Of a stretch of 64,000 nucleotides of DNA, positions 51,163 to 62,207 are shown in pieces. This DNA comes from Diphasiastrum complanatum. Its lineage: Eukaryota; Streptophyta; Lycopodiopsida; Lycopodiales; Lycopodiaceae. The stretch is from NCBI GenBank assembly GCA_029204225.1, contig CM055099.1, forward strand, positions 49,402,014-49,466,013, written 5' to 3'. The position numbers were made by a program, and so were the translations under genes. Below the pieces are notes generated by a model. The model worked only from the letters and a program-made list of their open reading frames with translations, ran no database searches and was not told where the DNA came from. Positions within the stretch are counted from its first letter, which is position 1. The number at the start of each line of letters is the position of its first letter.

Positions 51163-51812
51163 TGTGAAAGATTTCAGATCCTTAAGATCCAATCTACTTG
51201 AATGATCTTGGTTAGAAAGAGAAATACACTACCAATTTCACCAATGTAGAAAAATCAGCATCTACACACAATTTGAGATGCAAACACTAATAGAACTTGA
51301 TCAGACTTGAATGAAATGATTATGTACTGCTGTTGTCCATACAAAACCAGCAAGCTACTGTATTTCACACGTGTGGATCCAAAAATAACAAATATAGATC
51401 ATTCTACACATAGAATTGCAAGCAATCACCAAGATAGTGCACCAATGGATAGTAGAACCCAAGAGAACCATGTATAAGCATGAAATGAGATAGAGAAGAG
51501 AGAAGATGACTCTCTCCACAAGTTACATCCTTTTATAACAGGTCCAAACCCTATTTGGCCACTTGGCTTTCCCACCAAAATGCTAACCCTACCAATTTTG
51601 GGTCTAGATTTAATGTACCCAACTTATTCAAATTGAATCTACTCAAAATCGCATTCTATCTTTCCCACACTTTCAAAAAGTGTTTATTCAAATGAAATTT
51701 AGACTAATGAACTTTGAAAAATCAACCTTTAAGTCTAAAACAAGTTTTGGCCTCAATATGCCAAATATGGAAATATTCCAAAATGTGATGAAACTAGTTG
51801 AATCTTTCACAG
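51163..51812 (-). repeat. Element A: 5' LTR
   Basis: 650 bp with the same 11-bp inverted ends as its partner. It contains CACACGTGTG at 51366-51375. It is followed by the target duplication GAAAT. Confidence 0.95.
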
Positions 51813-51895
51813 AAATTTGGCAGTGGAATTGGCATCATCCTTTCTTACTGCTTTGGCTTCATTCCATTTGTGTTGGATTTATCTCCTCTACTCTC
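51813..51895 (-). pseudogene. Ty3/Gypsy integrase fragment (5' of the element A insertion)
   Basis: The minus strand reads KWNEAKAVRKDDANSTAKF, which flows, across the GAAAT duplication, into LYENILVHFGCPLEL at 46244. This is the conserved plant Gypsy integrase segment KWVEAKA...TAKFLYENIF. Upstream of about 51895 similarity fades. Confidence 0.8.
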
Positions 51896-52667
<772 letters not shown>

Positions 52668-52989
52668 GCATGAAACATAAATTAATATATAACACAAACC
52701 GTAAACTAGTAGCATGAAACACACACGCGCGCACACACCCACACCCACCCTAAACACACATGAAGAGAAAAATAGAGAGAACATTATTGAGTACTAATCG
52801 AAACTCCTGAACCACACGATTATATCCTACTCCTGAATGTCACCACATGCTCCCTCCCTACGGCGTTTGGGCTTTCTTGTGGAACTCATCTTCCAACAAA
52901 AAACATTTGAACCACATCTTTAACGGAAGAAAACAAGGGCTACACACCTTCCTAGGATTGGGAGTGTTGGTTACCTTTAACTCTTGTAT

Positions 52990-52990
<1 letters not shown>

Positions 52991-53069
<79 letters not shown>
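52991..53069. repeat. (CT)n microsatellite, 79 bp
   Basis: Pure CT run, 324 bp after the previous one. It ends CGGACGTGAATGAG. Confidence 0.97.
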
Positions 53070-53072
<3 letters not shown>

Positions 53073-53112
53073 CGTGAATGAGTCTATTATGGGTGGTTGG
53101 ATATGGAAATCA

Positions 53113-53293
53113 AGATTAACTTCATCTAATCATTCCATTTGGATTTTTTCTTTTAGAAGCAAGTGACAGATTAACTTCATCTAATCATTCTATTTGGATT
53201 TTTCTCTTTTAGAAGCAAGTGAGAGACTAAGTTCATCTAATTATTCTATTTGGATTTTTCCTTTTAGAAGCAAGTGAGAGATTAACTTCAAAG
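53113..53293 (+). repeat. 55-bp tandem repeat derived from Copia gag
   Basis: Units start at 53113, 53168, 53224 and 53279 (last one partial). Each holds AGATTAACTTCATCTAAT, CATTCTATTTGGATTTTT and TTTTAGAAGCAAGTGA. Translated, the unit gives ASERLTSSNHSIW, which is the conserved N-terminal gag motif of the Copia families here (ERLTSSNYS-W). The period is 55-56 bp, so frames shift between units and the array does not encode a repeat protein. Confidence 0.88.
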
Positions 53294-53551
53294 TATCGTG
53301 GCACTCATCCTATTGCTCAATATTTATTGGCCAAACTATACTTGAAGTGTCATAAGGATTAAAGATTGAAGCATTTCCAAAAAACACTTAAAAGAGTTTA
53401 CCTCTCATACTCTTGGATCCTTTGTGTGCACTCCATTGGCCCAAATATGATCGTTGATAGTCCTCCTTGTCCAAATCCTAAGGCCTTTGCATTGTATGCA
53501 TGTTCATGGTATCCTCTCATCATATTTTGGTTGAAACTGGTCCAATAATCC
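53294..53551 (+). other. Possible coding scrap, unassigned
   Basis: Directly after the gag-derived repeat the plus strand reads KYRGTHPIAQYLLAKLYLKC, stop, RLKHFQKTLKRVYLSYSW. It has no family match I know. It may be the rest of a domesticated or captured frame, or chance. Confidence 0.25.
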
Positions 53552-54450
53552 TGTTGGCTGATTCTGACGAATTCTCAAGATACTCGGACAGAGCAACTCA
53601 AGAGCATCTCTCACCTTAGACCGAGGAGGTCTCTGAGAAGATGAGACGAACGAAGATTGAGAGCCGAGTATGAGAGCCAAGAAATGCTAGTTAGGAATGA
53701 CAAGCAAGAACTGTGTAAGCCTCATGGTGAATCCCGAAAGATGGAATGACCATGTAGGAACTAGTATTTCTAGGCAAATGTATTAAATGCAAGTAGACCC
53801 CTCTTAACGAAAGTAGAGTGAGCCACCATTTGATGGTGACCTCTAGTGGAGAGCATTATTCTACTTGTAAATTGTGAAATGTGACAATTCCACTAGGATG
53901 CCAACTAAGGAGCTCTCTTGCTTATTTAGGAGACTCCCTCTTTGTGAAGAGGAGTTTTTTGTGAATTGTATCAACTCCATGCTAAAATGAGAAGAGCTTT
54001 CATGAGTTTGGTGCATCCATTGAGCTCCTTGATCATTCTTGTTTCTTGAGTGATGCATTTATGATCTTGCCCTTCTCTCTTTTTGTGTGTGGTTGTGGAT
54101 TGTAGAGTGGATTAGATTTGCTGCTTTCGTAGAGTGGATTAGCTTCTTTTCTTGTTTGTGGATTAATGTAGGAACCAGCATTTAGGTAAACTAAATAGGC
54201 TGGATCTATGGTGTGAATCTTGCATATCTCTTTACAATCCAGTTCTTGATGTTCTTGGGATGTCCAAGAATCAATAGACTGGTTGGTTCCTTGATTCTTG
54301 GACTTCTAACATGTTGTAGATTAGTTTCTTGTTTCTTGGTTTGTCAATTCATGCAAGTGTAGATCAGTTTCGAAAAGTTTAGACTCTGATTCAGTTTGTT
54401 TTAAGAGTAGATAGCTGTAGATTTTGCTAAATGTTCATTTGGGCTGCACT
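53552..54450 (+). repeat. Gypsy-type LTR, plus copy (3' limit uncertain)
   Basis: Starts TGTTGGCTGATTCTGACG. It is homologous in reverse complement to 59500-60360: both share GAGCCAAGAAAT, TGTAGACCCC-like and GTGAGCCAC...TTGATGGTGACCT words, GTGGCAATTCCAC-like stretches and TTGATTCTTGGA. It precedes, in the same orientation, the long leader and Gypsy gag, so it is probably the 5' LTR. A primer-binding site could not be identified. Confidence 0.6.
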
Positions 54451-54800
54451 CTAATATGTGAATGAGCGTTCTTGGCTTGCATCTCTGTTAGAATGTAAGT
54501 GCGATCAAGAGAGTTCGACCCTGAGTAGTCCTCTGACAGGCAGGGCAAAAACAATATACTACAACGAGAATCTGTTCCCTTCTGTCTGGTTTGGCATTGT
54601 AATATCACGAACACATATAACGAATGCCTTGAAGCCTGGTAACAGGCAAAATACCAAGTCGTAGAAGCTGTAAGCAAGAAGAAAAAGAACCTTAGTAAAC
54701 AGATCCTCTGGACCTTTGGATCTGTAAACATTTCAGTAAACATTTAGCATCGTTCCCCATTGAACTCCAACACCTTCTATATCAGAAACCTGCAACCTTG
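54451..54800. other. Non-coding DNA before the minisatellite
   Basis: No frame with a motif. It may hold the LTR end and primer-binding site of the Gypsy-like element, which I cannot place. Confidence 0.35.
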
Positions 54801-55345
54801 TCCACGCTCCGTCCATCCCCTCACGATCACATCTCAACCGGAGCCCCCCTGTGTTGAAATCTCAATCGGAGTGCTCGTGTCCAATCTCAACCAGCGCATT
54901 CTATTGTATCTCAGCCGACACACACACTCTCAGATCTCAACCGACAGTCGTTCATTACATCTCGATCGATGATAATCTATTGAAATTTTGACCGACAGTT
55001 TCCACTTAGATCTCAATCGATGGTACTCCATCAGATCTCAACCGATGGCCTCATTCCAATCTCGACCGATGACCATGCGTTAAATCTCGACCGACGGCCC
55101 TGTGAAATCTTGACTGACGACCCTCAATCAAATATCAACCAAAGCACCAACTTACATCTCAACCGGAGTGCTCGTTCAGATCTCAACCAATGCACTGACT
55201 CTCATTTCAACCGGAGCAATCTTTTAGATCTCAACCGACGCACTACCTCACATCTCAACCGGAGCCCCTCAAATAAATCTCAACCGGAGTGAGCTATTAG
55301 ATCTCAACCGAAGGAAGTCGCTCATATCTCAACCGATGGACCAGC
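54801..55345 (+). repeat. 25-bp minisatellite, block 1 (about 21 units)
   Basis: Each unit begins with a conserved half ATCTCAACCGA (variants ATCTCGACCGA, ATCTCAACCGG) followed by 12-15 variable bases, often ending AG or AC before the next ATCTC. Unit length is 24-26 bp. As this is not a multiple of three, the many short frames through it (ISTDG, LNRS) are not protein. The plus strand is strikingly poor in G. Confidence 0.92.
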
Positions 55346-55664
55346 TTCCCATACTCCCGCACTCCATCGTTGTAATGGCCCACCTCCACCTCCATCTGTT
55401 TCTGTCCCATTCCACCGCATTCACCCTACAACGCACCATAGTATCACCGCAGCTGACCGCTTCCGTCGACACCGCTTCCACACAACCACTTTCGCCCGTC
55501 GCCGCTGCATCCAACTGTTTTCATCCGCACTACGACTACCCTCAGCCACCTTCATTGCAACACACTTTCAATTGTATCCAGCCACATTCCATTGTAAACG
55601 ACCGCATACCATTTAACCGTCCTTTAGTCCTCTCACCCTTCCATCTCCACCGGAGCCAGAGCCA
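55346..55664. other. C-rich, G-poor spacer between minisatellite blocks
   Basis: Degenerate CACCGCA and CCACCTCCAC words, no regular period. The 144-codon plus frame through here (55336-55770) is probably a by-product of the low stop-codon density. No domain is recognisable. Confidence 0.5.
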
Positions 55665-56260
55665 TCTCTTCAATCTCGACCGACGGCCCTATGTTAGATC
55701 TCAACCGACACCCATCCTCAGATCTCAACCGACGGCACTCTGTGACATCTCAACCGACGGTGCCCCGTGAAATCTCAACTGAAGCCAATCATTCAGATCT
55801 CGACCGACGAGTTGTCTGAATCTTGGCCAATGCTATCAATCGGATCTCAACTGATGTCCATCAATCAGATTTCAACTGACACCATCAGTCAGATCTCAAC
55901 TGACGCTATTAGTCAGATCTCGACCGACGCCATCAGTTAGATCTCGACCGATGCCATCAGTTAGATCTCGACTAACGAGTTGCGTGAATCTCGACCGATG
56001 CACTCAGTTAGATCTCAACCGACGGCCTCAATTAAAATCTCAACTGACGGGATCCGCTTACAATCTCAATCGACGGCCTCGCGTTAGATCTTGACCGATG
56101 CTTTGCGTCAGATCTCAATCGATGTCCTTGTGTTAGAACTTAACCGACACCCTCGCGTCAGATCTCAACCGATGACCTCGCGTCAGATCTCGACCACACC
56201 CTCACGTCAGTTCTCAACCGACGGATGATCTTAGATCTCAACCGACCCTTGAACCATTGA
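55665..56260 (+). repeat. 25-bp minisatellite, block 2 (about 24 units)
   Basis: Same unit as block 1, with runs of nearly identical neighbours (around 55860-55990: GACGCCATCAGTTAG-type variable halves repeated). Local duplication of units is therefore visible. It ends at ATCTCAACCGACCCTTGAAC. Confidence 0.92.
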
Positions 56261-57085
56261 GACCATAATTTAACACACTACATTTCTGTCCACCATCCTA
56301 CCCGCCCTCAACCGTAGTCCCCTTCCTTTCCGACCACATTCATCCGCATTACAACCGCATCAAGCCGACTCACAGCTGTAGCGACTGGCTTGAGCCGTAG
56401 CCATCGCACACACTACGTTACACCATAGTGATCGTCATGAGCCGCAGCCATCATCAACAACAACACCACAACTATCGTAATACCACATTCCACCGCATCT
56501 ATTGCACTCACCCATCTCCACCGCAATCAACACCACAGATCGCAACACACTTCAATCGACAGCTGACACCACACTCAATCGCTTCACCTATAATAATCCG
56601 CATACATCCATTCCACCGTAACCAGTAGGTACAGCAGCCCACTGCAAAATAGACACATTACAACCGCATTCATCCACAATCGCAACAGACTGCAATCATA
56701 CGACCCTACGACTACCCTCGGCCACCATCAACCGCCATCGACCACTGACCGCAATCACCCGCAAATAACTGCAACCACTACATTCAACCCCACCCATCCA
56801 CCTTCACCAACGTAGTCACCACTAAGCCATAGTGCCCAACCGCATCCAACCGCACTTATTCTCCCTACGACTACCATCAACAACCTTCACTGCAATACAC
56901 GGACACCGTAAACCCGCAACAGACCACACCAGACCACAAATCACCACTAACCACAAACGCCCGCAAATAACTGCAACCCACCGTAACCGTAAACCGTAAG
57001 GACCGCAAAAAACCCAAAAAAAAAAAAATTCCAAAAACACCAACACCTCGAAAAATCCAAAACAATAAAAAAAAACTCATACCAG
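56261..57085. other. C-rich leader-like DNA
   Basis: Irregular ACAACCGCA, CATCCGCA and CACAACTGCAACC words with very few G on the plus strand, ending in A-rich runs (57010-57075). No credible frame. It lies between the minisatellite and Gypsy gag, so it is probably the rest of a long untranslated leader. Confidence 0.5.
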
Positions 57086-57091
57086 TATTTA

Positions 57092-58440
57092 ATGGACCAA
57101 CAAAGCGACCCTGAAATCCCAGATGATTATCCATACAAGGTCAGTTCCCTTGTAGCTGAACAATCAGACGCCATAGGTTCTACCGAATGCAGGTCGAACT
57201 CCAGGAGCCATCCACAAACCCGTTCGAGGGACAAGAACCTGATAGAGCCAAGACTTCATGCGCACGACCCCATTTTTCTGGTGCTAAGCCCTCACAGGTC
57301 AGAACCAACCTAATGGAGTTCCTGCTACCCACGAAGCTCATTTTGAAAGATGTATACCCAAGCTAGATCTACCAAAGTTTGACAGTAGTTCGGACCCTCA
57401 AAGATTTTTGCAAATCTTTGAGAATGCATGTGATGCGTATGGCAAAACATCTCTCGATGCTATGGTTCAGCTATTTTCGATGACCATGATCACTAAAGCA
57501 CGTGACTGGTTTTTCAACCTTGATCGTGACGAAAAGACAGACTGGTCAATTTTGAAAAAATCCTTTATCAAGCATTTTAAGCCCTTTTACTTGATCGAGA
57601 GCCCTTTTGTCAAATTGAGTAACATCAAGATGGCAAAATACGAACGAGTACGAGACTATATTGAGCATTTCAAACATCTCAAAAGTCAAGTCCAAGAACA
57701 ATCCTCTGAACAAATGCTCATCATCTGGTTTTTAGTCAGCCTTCCAAGATGGATTAGACGTGAGCTTAAATCAAATGATGACTATATGTGCCTCAAATTA
57801 GCTATGTCTGATGCCATCAAGGAGGAAGATGAAGGATCAGATGTTGATGAATCAAGGGAAAGACGAGCACCACGTGCTCCTGCCCATGAGTCGAAGCCGA
57901 TCGAGGACACCCAAGATCAGCTTTGGAGATCCCAGTTGGAGTTGCTTAATAAGCAACATCAACTACAGATGGAGAAACTCACCAATGAGTTTTAAACTAC
58001 CTTGAAGTCTATCCAGAGCAATATGTCTGGTCAGTCAAACCCTGCACAAGTACCTTATAGACGAAAAACAATATGGTGCCCACACTGCCGGGCTACGCCT
58101 CCTGTTGATGCTTGTCCTTCATATCCGCCTATCCAAGCACATACAGTCCAACGACATGAAGAACAACCATCACAATCTAGAAATGCCATCACTTATCATG
58201 AATATCCACCTGAAAGTCCAGACCCACTAGCCATACAAGATGGCTATGCTGTTATACAAGGGCCATTGCACACTAGATGTTTCATCATTGGTGAAACTGG
58301 CCACTTCATGGCTGATTGTCCAGTCAAGACCAAGTACCATGCTGAGTGTCCTGATTGTATCAGAAAACACAGTTTTAAAGACTGTCCAAAACAACCAACT
58401 AAGATCCTACATGTTCGTCACGTCAGTTATGAATCAGGAT
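57092..58440 (+). pseudogene. Ty3/Gypsy gag with capsid and zinc knuckles
   Basis: ATG at 57092 opens a short frame (DQQSDPEIPDDYPY). After stops, LDLPKFDSSSDPQRFLQI leads into the 195-codon frame from 57408 with FENACDAYGKTSLDAMVQLF, TKARDWFFNLDRDEKTDWSI, FIKHFKPFYLIESPFVKLSN and YIEHFKHLKSQV: the Retrotrans_gag capsid domain. The frame 58002-58442 carries CFIIGETGHFMADC, a knuckle in which the second Cys is Ile, and a second Cys/His cluster CPDCIRKHSFKDC. It is broken by a few stops. No protease or reverse transcriptase follows. Confidence 0.88.
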
Positions 58441-59480
58441 AGGATCCTCACGACAACAACGAGCACCATAGCAACCAGTAGTTAAACCTGCTGCTCAATC
58501 GAGAAGTTTCTTGTAAACTTCTACATCACCGTCCAATACACCAGCTCCATAATGCAAAAGACACTAATATGAAATGAGTCCTTGTTAAAAGGAAAGCAAA
58601 ACAGATATTCTGTCATATGCTACAATGCCCAACCAAGAGCAACCTCCATAGGGGATTGACAGTTTTTCACCCCTTCTACAACCTCAAATCTATTATGTCT
58701 TTCCATATGTTGATACGATTTCCAATGTGCCAATACATAATATTTCTCGGATTTGAAAATCTAGATAGAGATTCGGTTCTGAATCTCTTGTTCACAAAGG
58801 TCCTCAGGACATAGTACCTCAATAATACCTGCATCTCAAGCTATATCTTACAACATTTGCTATCAATGATGGTAGATTTTAGTGTAGCCAACCATGTCTT
58901 GTTTTGACAAGGGCATGTCAGAGTAAGTTACATTACTCTACAAAACAAAAAAATATTGCAACTATCAAGGTACATTATCAACGTTGATGAATGCAAGTTT
59001 TGTTTGACAAGTGCTATACAGTTCTCACTCTCTGTAACGTTTGTTTATTTTCTTGTTTCTCTTCACCTATTTTGTGTGATTGATTTTTGCTTGAGGAATA
59101 GCTATTCCACGAGAGTCTTCTGTAGAGCATCTTTAGAACACATTTTCATTCATCTCTCCATCTTTAGATTCCCTTGTACAACAATTTAGGATTTTTGAGA
59201 CATATGAGAAATCCATGTCAAATTAGAGTTGATTCATGCATCTCATTGCCATATTATTCTTTGAGTCAACTACAGTGTTCACAAATTCTCTGAATTTGTG
59301 AACATGGTTCTTGTGATTTCTTTACCTCTTCTTTAGTTATGGTTCTTTATGGTTCTTCTTCTTATTAGAACAATTACAAAGCAGAAGCGTTACTTAGATT
59401 TCAAGATGTATTTTCCAGCCTGTCAGTGGGAGACACAGTTTTGATGCTCAGCTACATGCAGAAACCGACCATGTAACCAT
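58441..59480. other. Non-coding DNA after Gypsy gag
   Basis: No pol motif in any frame. It contains the small hairpin at 59277. The Gypsy element is truncated here. Confidence 0.4.
59277..59303. repeat. Small perfect hairpin (12-bp arms)
   Basis: GTTCACAAATTC, loop TCT, GAATTTGTGAAC. No T run follows and no gene ends here, so no terminator role is implied. Confidence 0.85.
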
Positions 59481-59499
59481 CTTTAGCTCAAGAGGATCA

Positions 59500-60360
59500 A
59501 CATTTTGGAGCAGGGAGCAGACCTACCACTATCTACTGAGTTAGAAATCAATCAAGAACAAGATTAACTACCGAACAAGAAACTAGAAACTAGAAAACAA
59601 GAAACTAGATTGCTAACAGCATTTGACAATCCAAGAATCAAGAAACACTCATTTCTTGATGCTTAGAATGCCCAAGAACAATCAAGAACTGGAAAGTAAG
59701 AGAGTATGCAAGATCTACACCACTATTCTAGCCTACTTAGTTTACTTGAATGCTAATTTCTACCTTATTCCATAAACAAGAAGTGAATTCTAATCCACAA
59801 CTAAGCAAAAAACTAGTTAATCCACAATGCAAGGAATTCAAGCATGCTCATAGAAATTTCACTCAAGAACATTGCCATGAACAAGGAGCTTAGCAATCAT
59901 CAAGAACTCGTGGAGGATCCTCTTTATTTGCTAAAAAGAACTTGACAATACATTCAAAGCTCCCTCACAAGAGATGGGGGCCCTTAAATAAGCAAGAAGG
60001 CTGCCCATGTGGAGCCCAAGTGGCAATTCCACCAAATTAGAAATTACATGTGGAATTTGCCCTTCCACTAAAGGTCACCATCAAAAAGTGGCTCACTCTA
60101 ACTAATTTAAGGGGGGGTCTACATTTATTTACAATGCCTAGGAAATATGACTAGCTCTTACATGGTCGTTCCTTCTGGGATACACCATGTAGGCTCACAT
60201 AGATATTTCACTGTCATCCTAGGTAGTAATTTCTTGGCTCTCAGCTTCTTCTGCTCTCCTCCTTCTGAGACCTCCTCAGTCATGGGTGAGAGGTATTCTG
60301 TGTCTTCAGCTTGGCTCGGCATCTGGGGATTCTCTGGAATCTGGTAACATTATCCATCTC
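59500..60360 (-). repeat. Gypsy-type LTR, inverted copy
   Basis: The reverse complement aligns with the plus copy at 53552-54450 (see that entry). The orientation is opposite, so this is not the 3' LTR of the same insertion unless the segment has inverted. It is more likely a separate insertion. No coding region of its own is visible beside it. Confidence 0.65.
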
Positions 60361-60597
60361 TAATCTGTTGAAGGACCCACTGCAACACCGGTGATGTCTT
60401 TCTCTTGGCACTTGGAAAAGCGTGGATCTTCGTTCGCTTCCGTAAAACCAGGTGCTTATTATCTATAAAACTTATTATTATTATTTTTTCAAAATTGGAA
60501 GTTTCTCAATTGGCCGCTACATTCTAGCCTTCATGAGAACTTCTTGCGAGTCCTGCTCGCCTCGTTGTCGTGTCGTTTGCTTTCTCTCACTCATCTT

Positions 60598-61553
60598 TCA
60601 CCCCAAGGCTTCAAAAACTTGGAAGCGAAGCTTACTTCCAAATTTGAGGGCCCCCAGATATTTTTTTACCTTTTCCACGAAGCCCATTTCTTGCCAGTCT
60701 TCCGCCATGGTCACATAGCATGACCACATGAAGGTCGCTCTGTAGTATAGCCTGGCCATCATCTCATGGTTTTCTTCCGACTGGAGGGCTACATTTGGGT
60801 TGATTTTGATGGGCTCCAAGCCTCGATACCAGAAACAATCTTGCTGCATCAGAAAGGCCATGGATCTGCAATACTCGGCACTTTCTTGCATGCAAAGATC
60901 GGCGCTTGTTTTGTATTTATGCCCGAAGTTGAGTAACTGCAGCCTCAGATCATCCGGAGGTTCTCTCTGAAATTTCCGGAATGACTAGCCAGTTTATCAA
61001 TTCTACTCGTGGATTTTCCACCGGCCTTGGATTTCTGCGTTTGAGATCCACCCGCTTCCATGCCGGTGTCTTCAAATACTCATGAAGTCGCCTGCTATCT
61101 TTCAAGACTTTATTCCGCCATTTTGGTTGCGGTTGTAATGCGGCAATGATCTCGGCCCTGGTGGAGTATTGGCTTTGATCAATGTCTTCTTTGCCTCCCC
61201 TCAAGATGGGAGGGTAATTCCTCTCAAATTTCTCTGACTCTCTTGTGTAAGCCAATTTGCCTCTGGGCCTGGTAGAGGAAGTTCTCCTACGCGGTTGGGA
61301 TGGCCTCACCAGATAATCATCTAGGACCTTGGTGCCCGTGTCTTTTTTTTGGCTTTATTAGTTGTCGACGGCTCAGTTCCGCCCGTGTCTTGCCTGGGCA
61401 ACAACCTTCTTGTCTCTGGTTGATCTGCCATGAAGTCATCATCTCCTCCAATGCCCATGTTAGTTTCTGGAAGGCCAGGGATGGAATGATCTGGAGAGAG
61501 GGGTGCGGGGGTGATAGGTTTAGGAGGAGGTGGGATCAACAAGTTATACGCCG
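60598..61553 (-). pseudogene. Unknown protein-coding remnant, cut by element H
   Basis: Three adjacent minus-strand frames read as one damaged gene. 61542-61321: LIPPPPKPITPAPLSPDHSI, GIGGDDDFMADQPETRRLLP. 61309-60950: RPSQPRRRTSSTRPRG, FERNYPPILRGGKEDID, STRAEIIAALQPQPKWRNKV, RRLHEYLKTPAWKRVDLKRR. About 60960-60598: DDLRLQLLNFGHKYKTSADL, EYCRSMAFLMQQDCFWYRGL, NHEMMARLYYRATFMWSCYV, AEDWQEMGFVEKVKKYLG. The DNA is visibly GC-richer than its surroundings. No retrotransposon motif. The upstream end is interrupted by the LTR of element H at 61554. I do not recognise the family; it may be a host gene or another element's gene. Confidence 0.5.
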
Positions 61554-62207
61554 TGTGAAGGATTTCAGATCATTCAAGGTCCAATCCATGTCCCAAATCT
61601 TTGGTTACAATAAGGAGCAAACCAACAATCCTGCCAATGTAGAAAAATCAGCATCTACATACAAAATGAGATACAAACTCTAAGAGATATTGATCAAACA
61701 TGAACCAAAACATAAAATATGTTTGTTGTCCATACAATTACAATACCCTACTGTATTTCACACGTGTGGAACCGAAAATAGCAATAAATGATCATTCTAC
61801 ACATAGAATTGCAAGATAACACCAAGATAGTGCACCAACGAGTAGTAGAACCCAAAGAGAACCATGTATAATGATGAAATGAGAGATAGAAGAGAGAAGA
61901 TGTGTCTCTCCATGAGTTACATCCTTTTATAGAATCTCCAAACCCTATTTGGCCACTTGGCTTTCCCTCCAAAATGTAAACCCTACTATTTTTGGGTCTA
62001 GATTCAATGTACCCAAAGTTCAAATTTGAATCTCTCTCAAACTCGACTACCAACTTTCCCACACTTTCCAAAAGTGTTTATTGAATGTATTTTACACTAA
62101 TATAACTTCAAAAATTTTATCTCTAAGTCTAAAATGAGTTTTGGCCTCTTATTGACAATTTACCAAAATGTGACTAAACTAGACTAAACTAGTTGAAATC
62201 TCTCACA
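61554..62207 (-). repeat. Element H: 3' LTR
   Basis: 654 bp from TGTGAAGGATTTCAGATC to GTTGAAATCTCTCACA. Homologous throughout to the LTRs of A (shared AGCATCTACA, ATAGAATTGCAAG, CACCAAGATAGTGCACCAA). It contains CACACGTGTG at 61759-61768. The outer flank is CGCCG (61549-61553); the other target-site copy would lie beyond the window. Confidence 0.9.

Larger units (their letters stand above)
46245..51812 (-). mobile_element. Copia element A, best preserved element in the window
   Basis: A 5568-bp element with two 650-bp LTRs (46245-46894, 51163-51812), a canonical primer-binding site, a polypurine tract and gag plus a long pol frame. The flanking pentamer GAAAT is identical on both sides (46240-46244 and 51813-51817), a perfect target-site duplication. 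The LTRs differ at about 15 positions by eye (near 98% identity), so the insertion is comparatively recent. It lies inside a Gypsy integrase gene. It is non-autonomous: gag has a stop, gag and pol are out of frame, and part of integrase is deleted. Confidence 0.95.

Noticed and set aside
55336-55770. 144-codon plus-strand frame between minisatellite blocks as a gene
   Set aside because: It runs into the 25-bp repeats, whose period is not divisible by three, and has no domain. G-poor DNA rarely contains stops in some frames.
54801-56260. CRISPR-like array (constant repeat, variable spacer)
   Set aside because: Repeat half only 11 bp, spacers 12-15 bp and partly repeated, no cas genes, and clearly plant DNA. 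It is a minisatellite.
59277-59303. Hairpin as a transcription terminator
   Set aside because: Plant nuclear DNA, no adjacent gene end, no T tract; a 12-bp palindrome in AT-rich DNA is not remarkable.
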